From Micromonospora carbonacea (GTDB lineage Bacteria > Actinomycetota > Actinomycetes > Mycobacteriales > Micromonosporaceae), in contig NZ_JACHMZ010000001.1 of NCBI RefSeq assembly GCF_014205165.1, positions 992,001 through 1,056,000 of the forward strand: a stretch of 64,000 bases of DNA, in the 5' to 3' direction. Position numbers and translations under genes: made by a program. Below, piece by piece: positions 23,839 to 32,290 of this stretch; position 1 is the first letter of the stretch; every line of letters starts with the position of its first letter. A model generated the notes under the pieces. It was given only the letters and a program-made list of their open reading frames with translations. It was not told where the DNA came from and did not search any database.

Positions 23839-24240
23839 TCAGTAGCGGATGTCGGCGGGGCGGTCGGACATCGGCAGCCCCGCCTCCCGCCACGCCTCGA
23901 CGCCGCCCACCAGGTCGGTCGCGCGGTGCAGGCCGAGCGTCCGCAGGCTCGCCACGGCCAGGCTGGAGCTGTAACCCTGCCGGCACACCACCACGATCTC
24001 CCGGTCGTACCCGGTGGCCTCGGGGATGCGCCACTCGCTTGCCGGATCGAGCCGCCACTCCAGCACCGTCCGGTCGATGACGACCGCGCCGGGCAGGTCG
24101 CCCTGTTCCCGGCGCTGCACGTCGGTGCGGGTGTCGACGAGCAGCGCGCCGAGGCGTACCGCCTCGACCGTCTCGTGCGGGGTCAGCCGGCGGACCCCCG
24201 AACGGGCCTGTTCCAGCAGGGCGTCGACGCCCGGGCTCAT
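23839..24240 (-). CDS. Rhodanese-like domain protein
   Basis: 133 aa from ATG 24240. A single rhodanese domain: GALLVDTRTDVQRREQGDLPGAVVIDRTVLEWR, active-site loop VVVCRQGYSSSLA with the expected cysteine, and the C-terminal DLVGGVEAWREAGLP. It would carry a persulfide on that cysteine in sulfur transfer; the acceptor is unknown. It is convergent with the hypothetical gene at 22739 and divergent from the kinase-like gene at 24367. Confidence 0.9.
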   Translation of the reverse strand: MSPGVDALLEQARSGVRRLTPHETVEAVRLGALLVDTRTDVQRREQGDLPGAVVIDRTVLEWRLDPASEWRIPEATGYDREIVVVCRQGYSSSLAVASLRTLGLHRATDLVGGVEAWREAGLPMSDRPADIRY

Positions 24241-24366
24241 CACGTTGTGGCGCACGGCACGATCATGCCTGCGGCCCGGGGACTCCGCGCAACGAAACGG
24301 CCTCGGTTCGACCGGACGACGTACGGGCCGACGATCCCGCCGGCGCGGACCGCTAGCGTCGGGGCC

Positions 24367-24996
24367 GTGGGGGTGCCGGTCGTCGAGACGTACGCCGGGC
24401 TGGGCCGGCGGGTGCTGGCCGGGCCTGCGCGGTTGGGGCGTACCCGACTGGTGGCGGTCGACGGGCCGAGCGGCGCGGGCAAGAGCCTCTTCGCGGCGCG
24501 CCTCGCGGACGCCCTGGCGGCGCTGCCCGGCGGCGGGCGGCCACCGGTGGTGCACACCGACGACCTGCTCGACGGCTGGGCCGACCAGCTCACCTTCTGG
24601 TCCCGGCTGGAGCGGTGGGTGCTCGCCCCGCTGCGGGCCGGGCGGCCGGGGTCCTACCGGCGGTACAGCTGGGTGCGGCACCGCTTCCTGCCCCGCGAGC
24701 TGCCCGTCCCGCCCGCCCCCGTCGTGATCGTCGAGGGGGTGTCGGCGGCGCGGGCGGCCGTGCGGCCCGAGCTGACCCTGTCGGTGCTGGTCACCGCGCC
24801 CGCCGGGCTGCGGCTGACCCGGGCCGTCGCCCGGGACGGGCCGGGGATCCTGCCCGAGCTGCGCCGCTGGCACGTCGGCGAGCGCGCGCACTTCGCCGCC
24901 GACGGCACGGCGGACGCGGTCGACCTGCTCGTCGACGGCGCGCCGGAGGTGCCGCACGACCCCCGCACCGAGTACGTCCGCCGCCGGCCTCGGTAA
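24367..24996 (+). CDS. Uridine kinase-like P-loop protein
   Basis: 209 aa from GTG 24367 (a GTG two codons later is possible). It has the P-loop GPSGAGKS at residues 33-40, then VVHTDDLLDGWADQLTFW and a third strand PVVIVEGVSAARAAV, as in the uridine kinase/phosphoribulokinase group. A substrate nucleoside cannot be confirmed. It ends 12 bp before the peptidase gene and may share its transcript. Confidence 0.75.
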   Translation: MGVPVVETYAGLGRRVLAGPARLGRTRLVAVDGPSGAGKSLFAARLADALAALPGGGRPPVVHTDDLLDGWADQLTFWSRLERWVLAPLRAGRPGSYRRYSWVRHRFLPRELPVPPAPVVIVEGVSAARAAVRPELTLSVLVTAPAGLRLTRAVARDGPGILPELRRWHVGERAHFAADGTADAVDLLVDGAPEVPHDPRTEYVRRRPR

Positions 24997-25008
24997 GGCC
25001 GGCATACG

Positions 25009-26385
25009 ATGCCGGTCATGACCTCACCGATCATGTCCGACGCCGAGGTGCGGGCCGCCGTCGCGCGCGAACTGCCCGGCGTCCGCGCCGACCTGGAACG
25101 ACTCGTCCGCATTCCCGGCATCGCCTTCGACGGCTTCGACCACTCGCACGTCGAGCGGTCCGCCGAGGCGGTGGCGGAGCTGCTGCGCGGCTGCGGCCTC
25201 GACGTGAAGGTCGTGCGGTCCGGCGGGCAGCCGGCGGTGATCGGGACGCGGGCCGCCCCGCCCGGCGCGCCGACCGTGCTGCTCTACGCCCACCACGACG
25301 TGCAGCCCGTGGGCGACCTGTCGCTGTGGGAGTCCGACCCGTTCGAGCCCGTCGAGCGGGACGGCCGCCTCTACGGCCGGGGCGCGGCCGACGACAAGGC
25401 CGGGATCATGGCGCACGTCGCGGCGCTGCGCGCGTTCGGCGACCGGCTCCCCGTCGGCGTGGTGATCTTCGTTGAGGGCGAGGAGGAGTACGGCTCGGAC
25501 TCGCTGGAGCGGCTGCTCGCCGAGCACCGCGACGCGCTCGCCTCGGACGTGATCGTGATCGCCGACTCGGCCAACTGGGACGTCGGCGTGCCGGCGCTGA
25601 CCACGTCGCTGCGCGGCATCGTCAACTGCTTCGTGGAGGTCCGCACCCTGGACCACGCCGTGCACAGCGGCATGTTCGGCGGCGCGGTGCCGGACGCGCT
25701 GACGACGCTGGTCCGGCTGCTGGCCACGCTGCACGACGACGCCGGGGACGTGGCGGTCGCCGGGCTGTCCGGCCGGGCGGGCGCGACCGTGGACTACCCG
25801 CAGGACCGGTTCCGGGCCGAGGCCGGGCTGGTCGACGGCGTGTCGCTCATCGGCACCGGCCGGATCACCGACCGGATCTGGACCAAGCCGGCGCTGGCCG
25901 TGCTCGGCATCGACGCCCCGGCCACCGGCGAGGCCCCGAACGCCCTGGTCCCGGCGGCGAAGGCCAAGCTGAGCGTGCGGCTCGCGCCGGGCGACGACCC
26001 GCAGCGGGCGTACGCGGCGGTGCGCGAGCACCTGACGAAGCACGCCCCGTGGGGCGCCCGGGTGACGGTGACGCTGGAGCACGACGGCGCCCCGTGCGTC
26101 ATCGACGCGTCCGGCCCGATGTTCGATGCGGCCCGCGACGCCTTCCGTGCGGCCTGGGACGGCACCGACCCGGTGGACATCGGCATCGGCGGCTCGATCC
26201 CGTTCATCGCCACGTTCCAGGAGATGTTCCCGCAGGCGGCGATCCTGGTGACCGGGGTGGAGGACCCGCACGCCCGGGCGCACGGCCCGAACGAGAGTCT
26301 GCACCTCGGCGAGTTCGCCCGGGTCTGCGCGGCCGAGGCGCTGCTGCTGGCGAAGGTGGCGGCAGCGGCGGAGCGGGGCCGGTGA
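25009..26385 (+). CDS. M20-family metallopeptidase (dipeptidase)
   Basis: 458 aa; ATGs at 25009, 25018 and 25033 are all possible and none has a strong ribosome site. Metal-binding signatures of the M20 family are clear: YAHHDVQP (residues 94-100), RGAADDKAG around D128-129 and VEGEEEYGS (156-163), with a late H in DPHARAHGPNE. A dimerisation lid domain lies between about 200 and 310. It should hydrolyse dipeptides or similar amide bonds with two zinc ions. Full length for the family. Confidence 0.9.
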   Translation: MPVMTSPIMSDAEVRAAVARELPGVRADLERLVRIPGIAFDGFDHSHVERSAEAVAELLRGCGLDVKVVRSGGQPAVIGTRAAPPGAPTVLLYAHHDVQPVGDLSLWESDPFEPVERDGRLYGRGAADDKAGIMAHVAALRAFGDRLPVGVVIFVEGEEEYGSDSLERLLAEHRDALASDVIVIADSANWDVGVPALTTSLRGIVNCFVEVRTLDHAVHSGMFGGAVPDALTTLVRLLATLHDDAGDVAVAGLSGRAGATVDYPQDRFRAEAGLVDGVSLIGTGRITDRIWTKPALAVLGIDAPATGEAPNALVPAAKAKLSVRLAPGDDPQRAYAAVREHLTKHAPWGARVTVTLEHDGAPCVIDASGPMFDAARDAFRAAWDGTDPVDIGIGGSIPFIATFQEMFPQAAILVTGVEDPHARAHGPNESLHLGEFARVCAAEALLLAKVAAAAERGR

Positions 26386-26498
26386 GCCTCGGGCGACGCC
26401 GCCGGCACGGAACGGAGTCAGGTGACGGAACCGTAACGTCCCAGTTCATCGGGGTGTTTTCGGCGTGTCGCGGGACATCCTGGTATAGCCTTTCGAAC

Positions 26499-26705
26499 AT
26501 GAGTACGAACGAGGTGATGGCGCGGCTCGGTGCCGCCGTCGGCGCTCTGGGGGACGTGGACGTCTCCGCGTGGTCCGAGGACACGCTCAAGGAACAGCTC
26601 GGTGACCTCTCCACCGCCCTGGTGACGCTCGACGCGCTGCTCTCCCGCGTCGCCGACGAGGTGCGCGCCCGCGGCCTGCGCATCGAGGAGCCCGTCGCGG
26701 CCTGA
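26499..26705 (+). CDS. Small hypothetical protein, DUF222-N-terminus-like
   Basis: 68 aa from ATG 26499. A TATAGC box lies about 10 bp upstream with no clear ribosome site. The sequence [41 protein letters not shown] resembles the start of actinobacterial DUF222/HNH proteins, but the frame stops before any HNH domain. It may be a remnant or an independent small protein. It is followed by a degenerate GC-rich repeat tract, consistent with decay of a longer gene. Confidence 0.5.
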   Translation: MSTNEVMARLGAAVGALGDVDVSAWSEDTLKEQLGDLSTALVTLDALLSRVADEVRARGLRIEEPVAA

Positions 26706-26718
26706 CCGGCCGTCGGCC

Positions 26719-26872
26719 CGGGTCGCGGCCCGACCGTCCGTTCGCGGTCGCGGCTCGACAGGTCGCGCGCGTACGGTTGCGGCCCGACCGTCCGCTCCCG
26801 CGCGGTCGCGGCGCGACTTCCGTTCGCGCGGTCGCGGCTCGCCGTCCGTGCGCGGTCGGCGCGGACCGGGCT
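26719..26872. repeat. Imperfect tandem repeats, unit like GTCGCGGCCCGACCGTCCG
   Basis: Four to five degenerate copies of a ~26-45 bp unit fill most of the gap between the small gene and the ligase. Examples begin GTCGCGGCCCGACCGTCCG, GTTGCGGCCCGACCGTCCG, GTCGCGGCGCGACTTCCG and GTCGCGGCTCGCCGTCCG. The rest, up to 27040, shows nothing recognisable apart from the ligase's ribosome site. Confidence 0.6.
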
Positions 26873-27040
26873 CCACCGAGACACCGGTCCCCGCACGCTG
26901 GGGGGCGTCGGGGACCGGGCGGTCCAGGCATCCGGCACGGATGCCGGGCCGGGGTGGCGCGGCAGCTCCGGAAGCGGCAACTTCCGGCGGCGTTCCGCGT
27001 ATCCCCAGCGGTGTCGGGGGTGGCTGGCAGGATGAGGTGC

Positions 27041-28669
27041 GTGCGGTTCCTCGACCTGGCGGCCACCTCCGCCGCCGTGGGCGCGACCACCGGCCGGCGG
27101 GCCAAGGTGGAGCTGCTCGCGGCGGCGCTGCGGTCGCTCGACCCCGCGGAGATCCCGGCGGGCGCCGGCTGGCTCGCGGGTGAGCTGCGACAGCGGCAGA
27201 CCGGCGTCGGCTGGGCCGGGCTGCGCGACCTGCCGCCGCCGGCCGCCGAGCCGACCCTGACCGTCCGCGCCGTCGACGCCGTGATCGACGACATCGCGTC
27301 GGTGGGCGGCCCCGGCTCGCAGGCCCGCCGTCGGCAGCTCCTGCACGGCCTCTTCGCCGCCGCCACCGCCGACGAGCAGCGGATGCTGCGCGGCCTGTTC
27401 AGCGGCGAGCTGCGCCAGGGCGCCCAGGCCGGGCTGCTCGCCGACGCGGTCGCCCGCGCCGCCGACGTGCCGCTGGCCGCCGTGCGCCGGGCGCTGCTGC
27501 TCGCCGGTGACCTGCGGGCCGTGGCGGTGGCCGCCCTGGGCGGCGGCGCGGCGGCGCTGGCCGAGTTCCGGCTCCAGGTCGGCCGGCCGCTCGCCCCGAT
27601 GCTGGCGTCCAGCGCCCCCACCGTCGACGACGCGCTGGCCGCGACCGGCGTCCCCGCCGTGGTCGACGTGAAGCTCGACGGCATCCGCATCCAGGTGCAC
27701 CGCTCCGGCCCCGACATCGCGGTCTTCACCCGCAGCCTGGACGAGATCACCGCCCGGGTGCCCGAGGTGGTCGCCGCCGTGCGGGCGCTGCCCGCCCGGG
27801 AGCTGGTGCTCGACGGCGAGGCCATCGGGCTGGACGAAACCGGCCGGCCGCTGCCGTTCCAGCAGACCTCCAGCCGGGCCGCCCGCCGCGCCGCACCGGC
27901 CGCCGGGGCCGGCCCGCCCGGCGGCCCGTCCGCGTCGGCACCCGTCGGCGACGCCGTCGCCCCGGTCGCCCCGGCCGTGCGCGCCGCCGCCGAGAGCACG
28001 GGCGAGGCGGTGCTGACGCCGTACTTCTTCGACCTGCTGCACCTCGACGGCGACGACCTGATCGACCGGCCCGGCCACGAGCGGTGGGCGGCGCTGGCCG
28101 GCGCGGTCGACCCGACGCTGCTGGTCGGCCGGGTGACGGTCGACGACACCGGGGCGGCCGGGGCGGCCTTCGCCGCGGCGCTCGACGCCGGGCAGGAGGG
28201 CGTGGTGGTCAAGAACCCCGACGCGCCCTACGACGCCGGCCGGCGCGGCGCGGCCTGGGTGAAGGTGAAGCCGCGGCACACCCTCGACCTGGTGGTGATC
28301 GCGGTCGAGTGGGGCAGCGGCCGGCGCAGCGGCTGGCTGTCCAACCTGCACCTCGGCGCGCGGGACCCGGCGACCGGCGAGTTCGTCATGCTCGGCAAGA
28401 CGTTCAAGGGGCTCACCGACGAGGTGCTGCGCTGGCAGACCGAGCGGTTCCTCGCCCTGGCCGTGGAACGCGGCGACTGGCTGGTGCGGGTCCGTCCCGA
28501 GCAGGTGGTCGAGATCGCGTTCGACGGGGTGCAGGCCAGTTCCCGCTACCCGGGCGGGATGGCGCTGCGCTTCGCCCGCGTGGTCCGCTACCGCAACGAC
28601 AAGACCGCCGCCGAGGCGGACACCATCGACGCGGTCCGGGCCATCCACGCCGGGCACCTGTCGTCGTGA
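27041..28669 (+). CDS. ATP-dependent DNA ligase (LigB type)
   Basis: 542 aa from GTG 27041, preceded by GGATGAGG; an ATG three codons earlier is the alternative. The N-terminal DNA-binding domain (1-180) precedes the adenylation domain with nucleophile K211 in [11 protein letters not shown], then [28 protein letters not shown] and WVKVKP. A C-terminal OB fold ends with [13 protein letters not shown] Pro/Ala-rich insertion lies within the adenylation domain near 275-320. It seals nicks using ATP, in addition to the NAD-dependent replicative ligase expected elsewhere. Monocistronic. Confidence 0.92.
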   Translation: MRFLDLAATSAAVGATTGRRAKVELLAAALRSLDPAEIPAGAGWLAGELRQRQTGVGWAGLRDLPPPAAEPTLTVRAVDAVIDDIASVGGPGSQARRRQLLHGLFAAATADEQRMLRGLFSGELRQGAQAGLLADAVARAADVPLAAVRRALLLAGDLRAVAVAALGGGAAALAEFRLQVGRPLAPMLASSAPTVDDALAATGVPAVVDVKLDGIRIQVHRSGPDIAVFTRSLDEITARVPEVVAAVRALPARELVLDGEAIGLDETGRPLPFQQTSSRAARRAAPAAGAGPPGGPSASAPVGDAVAPVAPAVRAAAESTGEAVLTPYFFDLLHLDGDDLIDRPGHERWAALAGAVDPTLLVGRVTVDDTGAAGAAFAAALDAGQEGVVVKNPDAPYDAGRRGAAWVKVKPRHTLDLVVIAVEWGSGRRSGWLSNLHLGARDPATGEFVMLGKTFKGLTDEVLRWQTERFLALAVERGDWLVRVRPEQVVEIAFDGVQASSRYPGGMALRFARVVRYRNDKTAAEADTIDAVRAIHAGHLSS

Positions 28670-28727
28670 CGCCGGGCGGGTGGCGGCGTCCCGGGCTGCG
28701 GACACCGCCACCCGCCCGACCCGGCCG

Positions 28728-29684
28728 TCAGGCGGACAGCGACCGGGCGTAGTTGACCTGGTTGTTGATGTGCATGACCTGCCCCTGGTCGGTGACGGGG
28801 ATGCGGGCCACATACTGGTGCGGGCCGTTGCTGACCGTCACCTGCACGGTGCCGTAGTGCCGGGTCTCCTTGATCAGCAGGAAGAGCAGGCTGAAGATCG
28901 TGAGGCAGAAGAACCCGAGCACGGCGCAGACGATCGCCCAGGTGGCGACCTTCTGCTCCGTCTGCCAGTAGTCGGCGACGTGCCACTGCGTCCCGGCCAG
29001 GGGCAGCACGCCGGCCGGGGTGCGGATCTCCGGCGGGGAGACCGTGATCTCGCCGATCTGCACCGCCACGCCGGAGGACGCCCCGTACTGCGGGGCCCCG
29101 AGCGGCGCCGCCAGCGCCGGCGGGTACGGCCCGGCCGGCGGCGCGGAGAACGCCCCGGTTCCCGGCGGCGCGGAGTACGGCCCGGCGGCGGGCGGGGCCG
29201 AGTACGGTCCCGTGACGGGCGGGGCCGAATACGGTCCGGCGGCCGGTGGAGCCGAATACGGTCCGGCGGCCGGCGGGGCCGAGTACGGTCCGGCGGCCGG
29301 CGGGGCCGAGTACGGTCCGGCGGCGGGCGGCGCGGAGAACGGTCCGGCGGCCGGTGCCGGGTGCGGCGCGACGGCCGGCGGCACCGGGAACGGCGCGGTG
29401 GCCGGCGGCGGGGCGAACGGGTCGGCCGTGGCCGGGAACCCCGCCGGCGGGGTCGAGTACGTCGTCGAGCGCGGCGTGACCGCCCACGGGTCGGTCGACG
29501 GATGCGTCGCCGTCACCGGGTCCGGGAAGGCCGGCCCCGAGGCGGGCGGCTCCGGGAAGGCCGGCGGTGCCGGGAAGGCGGACGGCTCCGGGAAGGCGGG
29601 CCCTGAGGCGGGCGGCCCCGGAGCGGGCGGGCCCGAGGAGGGCGGCTCCGGCGGGTGTGGTGGCGGCGTGGGATCAGGGGTCAC
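28728..29684 (-). CDS. Membrane protein with nine-residue tandem repeats
   Basis: 318 aa from GTG 29684. The N-terminal half is Pro/Ala/Gly-rich and contains eight repeats of AAGPYSAPP or close variants (about residues 110-185). The C-terminal part is a conserved-looking domain: EITVSPPEIRTPAGVLPLAGTQWHV, one or two membrane helices (VATWAIVCAVLGFFCLTIFSLLFLL), then VQVTVSNGPHQYVARIPV. Function unknown. The proline-rich part is probably cytoplasmic and disordered. Confidence 0.75.
   Translation of the reverse strand: MTPDPTPPPHPPEPPSSGPPAPGPPASGPAFPEPSAFPAPPAFPEPPASGPAFPDPVTATHPSTDPWAVTPRSTTYSTPPAGFPATADPFAPPPATAPFPVPPAVAPHPAPAAGPFSAPPAAGPYSAPPAAGPYSAPPAAGPYSAPPAAGPYSAPPVTGPYSAPPAAGPYSAPPGTGAFSAPPAGPYPPALAAPLGAPQYGASSGVAVQIGEITVSPPEIRTPAGVLPLAGTQWHVADYWQTEQKVATWAIVCAVLGFFCLTIFSLLFLLIKETRHYGTVQVTVSNGPHQYVARIPVTDQGQVMHINNQVNYARSLSA
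29134..29355. repeat. 27-bp coding minisatellite
   Basis: Eight in-frame 27-bp units encode the AAGPYSAPP repeats of the preceding protein. Units differ only by a few substitutions (VTG, GTG or F for Y), suggesting recent expansion by slippage or unequal exchange. Copy number is likely to vary between strains. Confidence 0.8.
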
Positions 29685-29803
29685 CGCGACCCCCCACGGT
29701 TCTCGATCACCCGGCGGACACTACAACTTCCCGCCGTGCCCCGGCGACCCGTCGAGTGTCCGGTTTCCGCAGCGAGCCGGAGCGGGGGAGGGCCCGGCTG
29801 CGG

Positions 29804-30625
29804 TCAGGCGGGGGCGCTCGGGGAGGGCTCGGCGGCCCGGTCGAGCGGCTTGCCCGGCCCGTCCAGCCCGGCCGCCCGGCGGGCCTCCCGCCGCGCCACC
29901 CAGCCGTAGCCGAAGAGCGTCATGACGGCGAAGATCCACCACTGCACGACGTAACCGAAGTTCTGCCAGTTGTTGGTGTGCCCGATCGGCACCGCCTGGA
30001 AGACCGGGTCGGCGGCCGGCGTCTGCTCGTCGAGCAGCACGTATGCGCCGTAGACCGGGTACGGCAGCTCCCGGGCCAGCCGGGGGACGGCGATCCGCCG
30101 GGTCTCCAGCCGGCCGTCGCGCCGGTCGACGGCCCCCGCGCCGCTCTCGCTCGGGTGCACCCGGCCCACCACGGTCACCTCGCCCTGCGGCACCGGCGGG
30201 AGCTGCGGCTGCGCCAGGGCCCCGCCCGGGGCGGGCGGCACCCAGCCCTGGTCGACGAGCACGGCCGTGCCGTCGGCGAGGAGCAGCGGGGTGACGACCT
30301 CGAAGCCGACCCGGTTGTCGACCGTGCGGCCCCGGACCAGGACGATGTTGGCCGTGTCGTACCGGCCGGTCACGGTGACCCGCGACCAGGTGGCCTCGTC
30401 GGCGGGGGCCGGGCCGGCCGTGCCGCCGCCCCCGGTGGGGGCCGGCACGGCGTCGCGCAGCGGCGCCGGCGTCATCCGGCTGCCGGCGTCGATCCGCTCG
30501 TTGATCGCGGTGCGGCCCCGGTAGCGGTCCAGCTGCCAGTTGCCGAGCAGCACCATCACGGCCGCGGCGACCAGGGTCAGCGCGAGGATGCCCAGCCAGC
30601 GTGGCGTCAGGAGGAACCGGTACAC
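29804..30625 (-). CDS. SURF1 family cytochrome-oxidase assembly protein
   Basis: 273 aa from GTG 30625. An N-terminal helix LGILALTLVAAAVMVLLGNWQLDRYRGR carries the GxWQLxRxxxK-like SURF1 signature; a C-terminal membrane helix follows FGYVVQWWIFAVMTLFGYGWVARREARR. Between them lies a soluble extracytoplasmic domain with VTGRYDTANIVLVRGRTVDNRVGFEVVTPL. It helps assemble the haem centres of aa3-type oxidase in the membrane. Length and topology are normal; no oxidase genes are adjacent. Confidence 0.9.
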   Translation of the reverse strand: MYRFLLTPRWLGILALTLVAAAVMVLLGNWQLDRYRGRTAINERIDAGSRMTPAPLRDAVPAPTGGGGTAGPAPADEATWSRVTVTGRYDTANIVLVRGRTVDNRVGFEVVTPLLLADGTAVLVDQGWVPPAPGGALAQPQLPPVPQGEVTVVGRVHPSESGAGAVDRRDGRLETRRIAVPRLARELPYPVYGAYVLLDEQTPAADPVFQAVPIGHTNNWQNFGYVVQWWIFAVMTLFGYGWVARREARRAAGLDGPGKPLDRAAEPSPSAPA

Positions 30626-30822
30626 GGGTCGAGGCTACCCGCAGGACCGCAGCCGCCAGGCGGCCGGCCCGGGACCGCCGCCGGCACGCCGCGACCCCGG
30701 CGGCCCTGCGGCGCGACGCGGGCCGGTCGTGGCCGCCGGGTGTGCGTCCGGGCGGTATCGTCACGCGGGCGGATCGGGGGGCCGACCGCCGCCGCGTACC
30801 ACCCTCGCCGGAGGAGTCGCTG

Positions 30823-32214
30823 ATGACCGTCGTGCCGCGCCTCGTGCTCAGCGCGCCGTCCTCGGGCCACGGCACGAGCGCGGTGGCGCTCGGGCTGCTC
30901 GCCGCCTTCGCCGAGCGGGGCCTCGACGTCGCCGGGTTCAAGGTCGGGCCGGACCAGGTCGACGCCGGCTATCTGGGGCTCGCCGCCGGCCGTCCGGGGC
31001 GCACCCTCGACGCCCGGCTGGTCGGGCCCGACCGCGTCCCGGCCCTGTTCGGCCACGGTGCCGCCGGTGCCGGGCTCGCCGTGGTGCAGGGCACCATGGG
31101 GCTGTACGACTCGGTCGCCGGCCAGTCCGAGACGGAGTCCACGGCCGCCGTGGCGATCGCGCTGCGCAGCCCGGTGGTGCTGGTGGTCGACGTGGCGGCG
31201 ATGGGGCAGTCGGTGGCGGCCCTCGTGCACGGCTTCCGGGCGTACGACGATCAGCTCTGGCTGGGCGGGGTGATCCTCAACCGGGTGGCCTCGCCCCGGC
31301 ACGAGGCGATGCTGCGCGAGGCGCTCGACGACGTCGGCGTGCCGGTCTACGGAGCGGTGCGCCGCCACGAGCTGCCCCCGGTGCTGCCGCCCCGGCGGCA
31401 CGGCCTGGCCCCGGTGGTCGGCCGCGACGCCGACGCGCTGCGGGCGGTCCGCCGGCTCGGCGAGGCGGTGGCCGCCACGCTCGACCTGGACCGGCTGCTG
31501 ACGCTGGCCAGGTCGGCCCCGCCGGTGCCGGGCGAGCCCTGGTCGCCGGAGCCGGCCGAGCCGGCGGACCCGTCGGGGCCCGTGCCGGCCGGCGCGTCCC
31601 CGGTGATCGCGGTGGCCGGCGGGCCGGGCGGCGACTACGGCCCCGCCGAGACGACCGAGCTGCTGCGGGCGGCCGGCGCGGAGGTGGTCCGCTTCGATCC
31701 GCTGCGCGACGAGGCGCTGCCCGCCGGGGCGGCCGCGCTGGTCGTCGGCGGCGGCCTCCCCGAGTCGTACGCGGAGCAGCTCTCCGCCAACCGCCGGCTC
31801 TGCATCGCGGTGGCGGAGCTGGCCCGGACGGGGCGGCCGGTGCTCGCCGAGGGCGCCGGCGTGCTCTGGCTGGCCCGGGAGCTGGACGGGCTGCCGATGT
31901 GCGGCGTGCTCGACACGGTGGGCGTCAGCCGCGAGGGCGTGGTGGTCGGCTACCGGTCGGCGACCGCCCGCACCGACAGCGTGCTCGCCCCGGCCGGCGC
32001 GACGGTGGTCGGCTACAAGGAACACCGGGCGGTGCTCACCCCCCGCGCCGGCCAGTCCCCGGCGTGGAGCTGGGACGGCGGCGCGCCCGAGGGGTTCGTC
32101 TGGCAGGGCGTGCACGCCTCCCAGCTGATGGTGCACTGGGCCGGGCAGCCCGGGGTCGGTGCCCGGGTCGTCGCGGCGGCCCGGGCCGCCGCGGTGCTCG
32201 GGGCTCCCGCCTGA
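30823..32214 (+). CDS. cobB: CobB/CbiA-like cobyrinate a,c-diamide synthase lacking two catalytic residues
   Basis: 463 aa from ATG 30823 with GGAGGAG upstream. The overall CobB layout is present: an N-terminal ATPase domain with FKVGPDQVDAGYLGLAAGRPGRTLDARLVG and a C-terminal class I amidotransferase-like domain. The Walker A lysine is replaced (SGHGTSA, T18 where SGHGKTT is usual), and the amidotransferase cysteine is replaced by G344 (LAEGAGVLWL, where AECAG/AECGG is usual). It may use free ammonia, be an inactive paralogue, or belong to a divergent lineage. It is close to the other cob genes. A 28-bp tandem duplication covers its 3' end. Confidence 0.85.
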   Translation: MTVVPRLVLSAPSSGHGTSAVALGLLAAFAERGLDVAGFKVGPDQVDAGYLGLAAGRPGRTLDARLVGPDRVPALFGHGAAGAGLAVVQGTMGLYDSVAGQSETESTAAVAIALRSPVVLVVDVAAMGQSVAALVHGFRAYDDQLWLGGVILNRVASPRHEAMLREALDDVGVPVYGAVRRHELPPVLPPRRHGLAPVVGRDADALRAVRRLGEAVAATLDLDRLLTLARSAPPVPGEPWSPEPAEPADPSGPVPAGASPVIAVAGGPGGDYGPAETTELLRAAGAEVVRFDPLRDEALPAGAAALVVGGGLPESYAEQLSANRRLCIAVAELARTGRPVLAEGAGVLWLARELDGLPMCGVLDTVGVSREGVVVGYRSATARTDSVLAPAGATVVGYKEHRAVLTPRAGQSPAWSWDGGAPEGFVWQGVHASQLMVHWAGQPGVGARVVAAARAAAVLGAPA

Positions 32215-32243
32215 TCGCCGCGGTGCTCGGGGCTCCCGCCTGA
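32187..32243 (+). repeat. 28-bp tandem duplication across the cobB stop codon
   Basis: The last eight sense codons and the stop (AAVLGAPA then TGA) are repeated with a 29-bp period at 32187-32214 and 32216-32243. The second copy is untranslated. It is a recent local duplication without obvious function. Confidence 0.85.
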
Positions 32244-32290
32244 CCGCCGCCGCTCACCCGGGGACGGGCCCCTGGTGAGCGGCGTCGTCG

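Noticed and set aside
22699..24366. Long rightward frame running into the uridine-kinase-like gene
   Set aside because: It overlaps the 353-aa hypothetical gene in another frame and the rhodanese gene antisense; only the part from 24367 has a P-loop protein.
26777..27040. N-terminal extension of the DNA ligase to 26777
   Set aside because: It would translate the GC-rich repeat tract; GGATGAGG before GTG 27041 and the usual RFLDLA start fit better.
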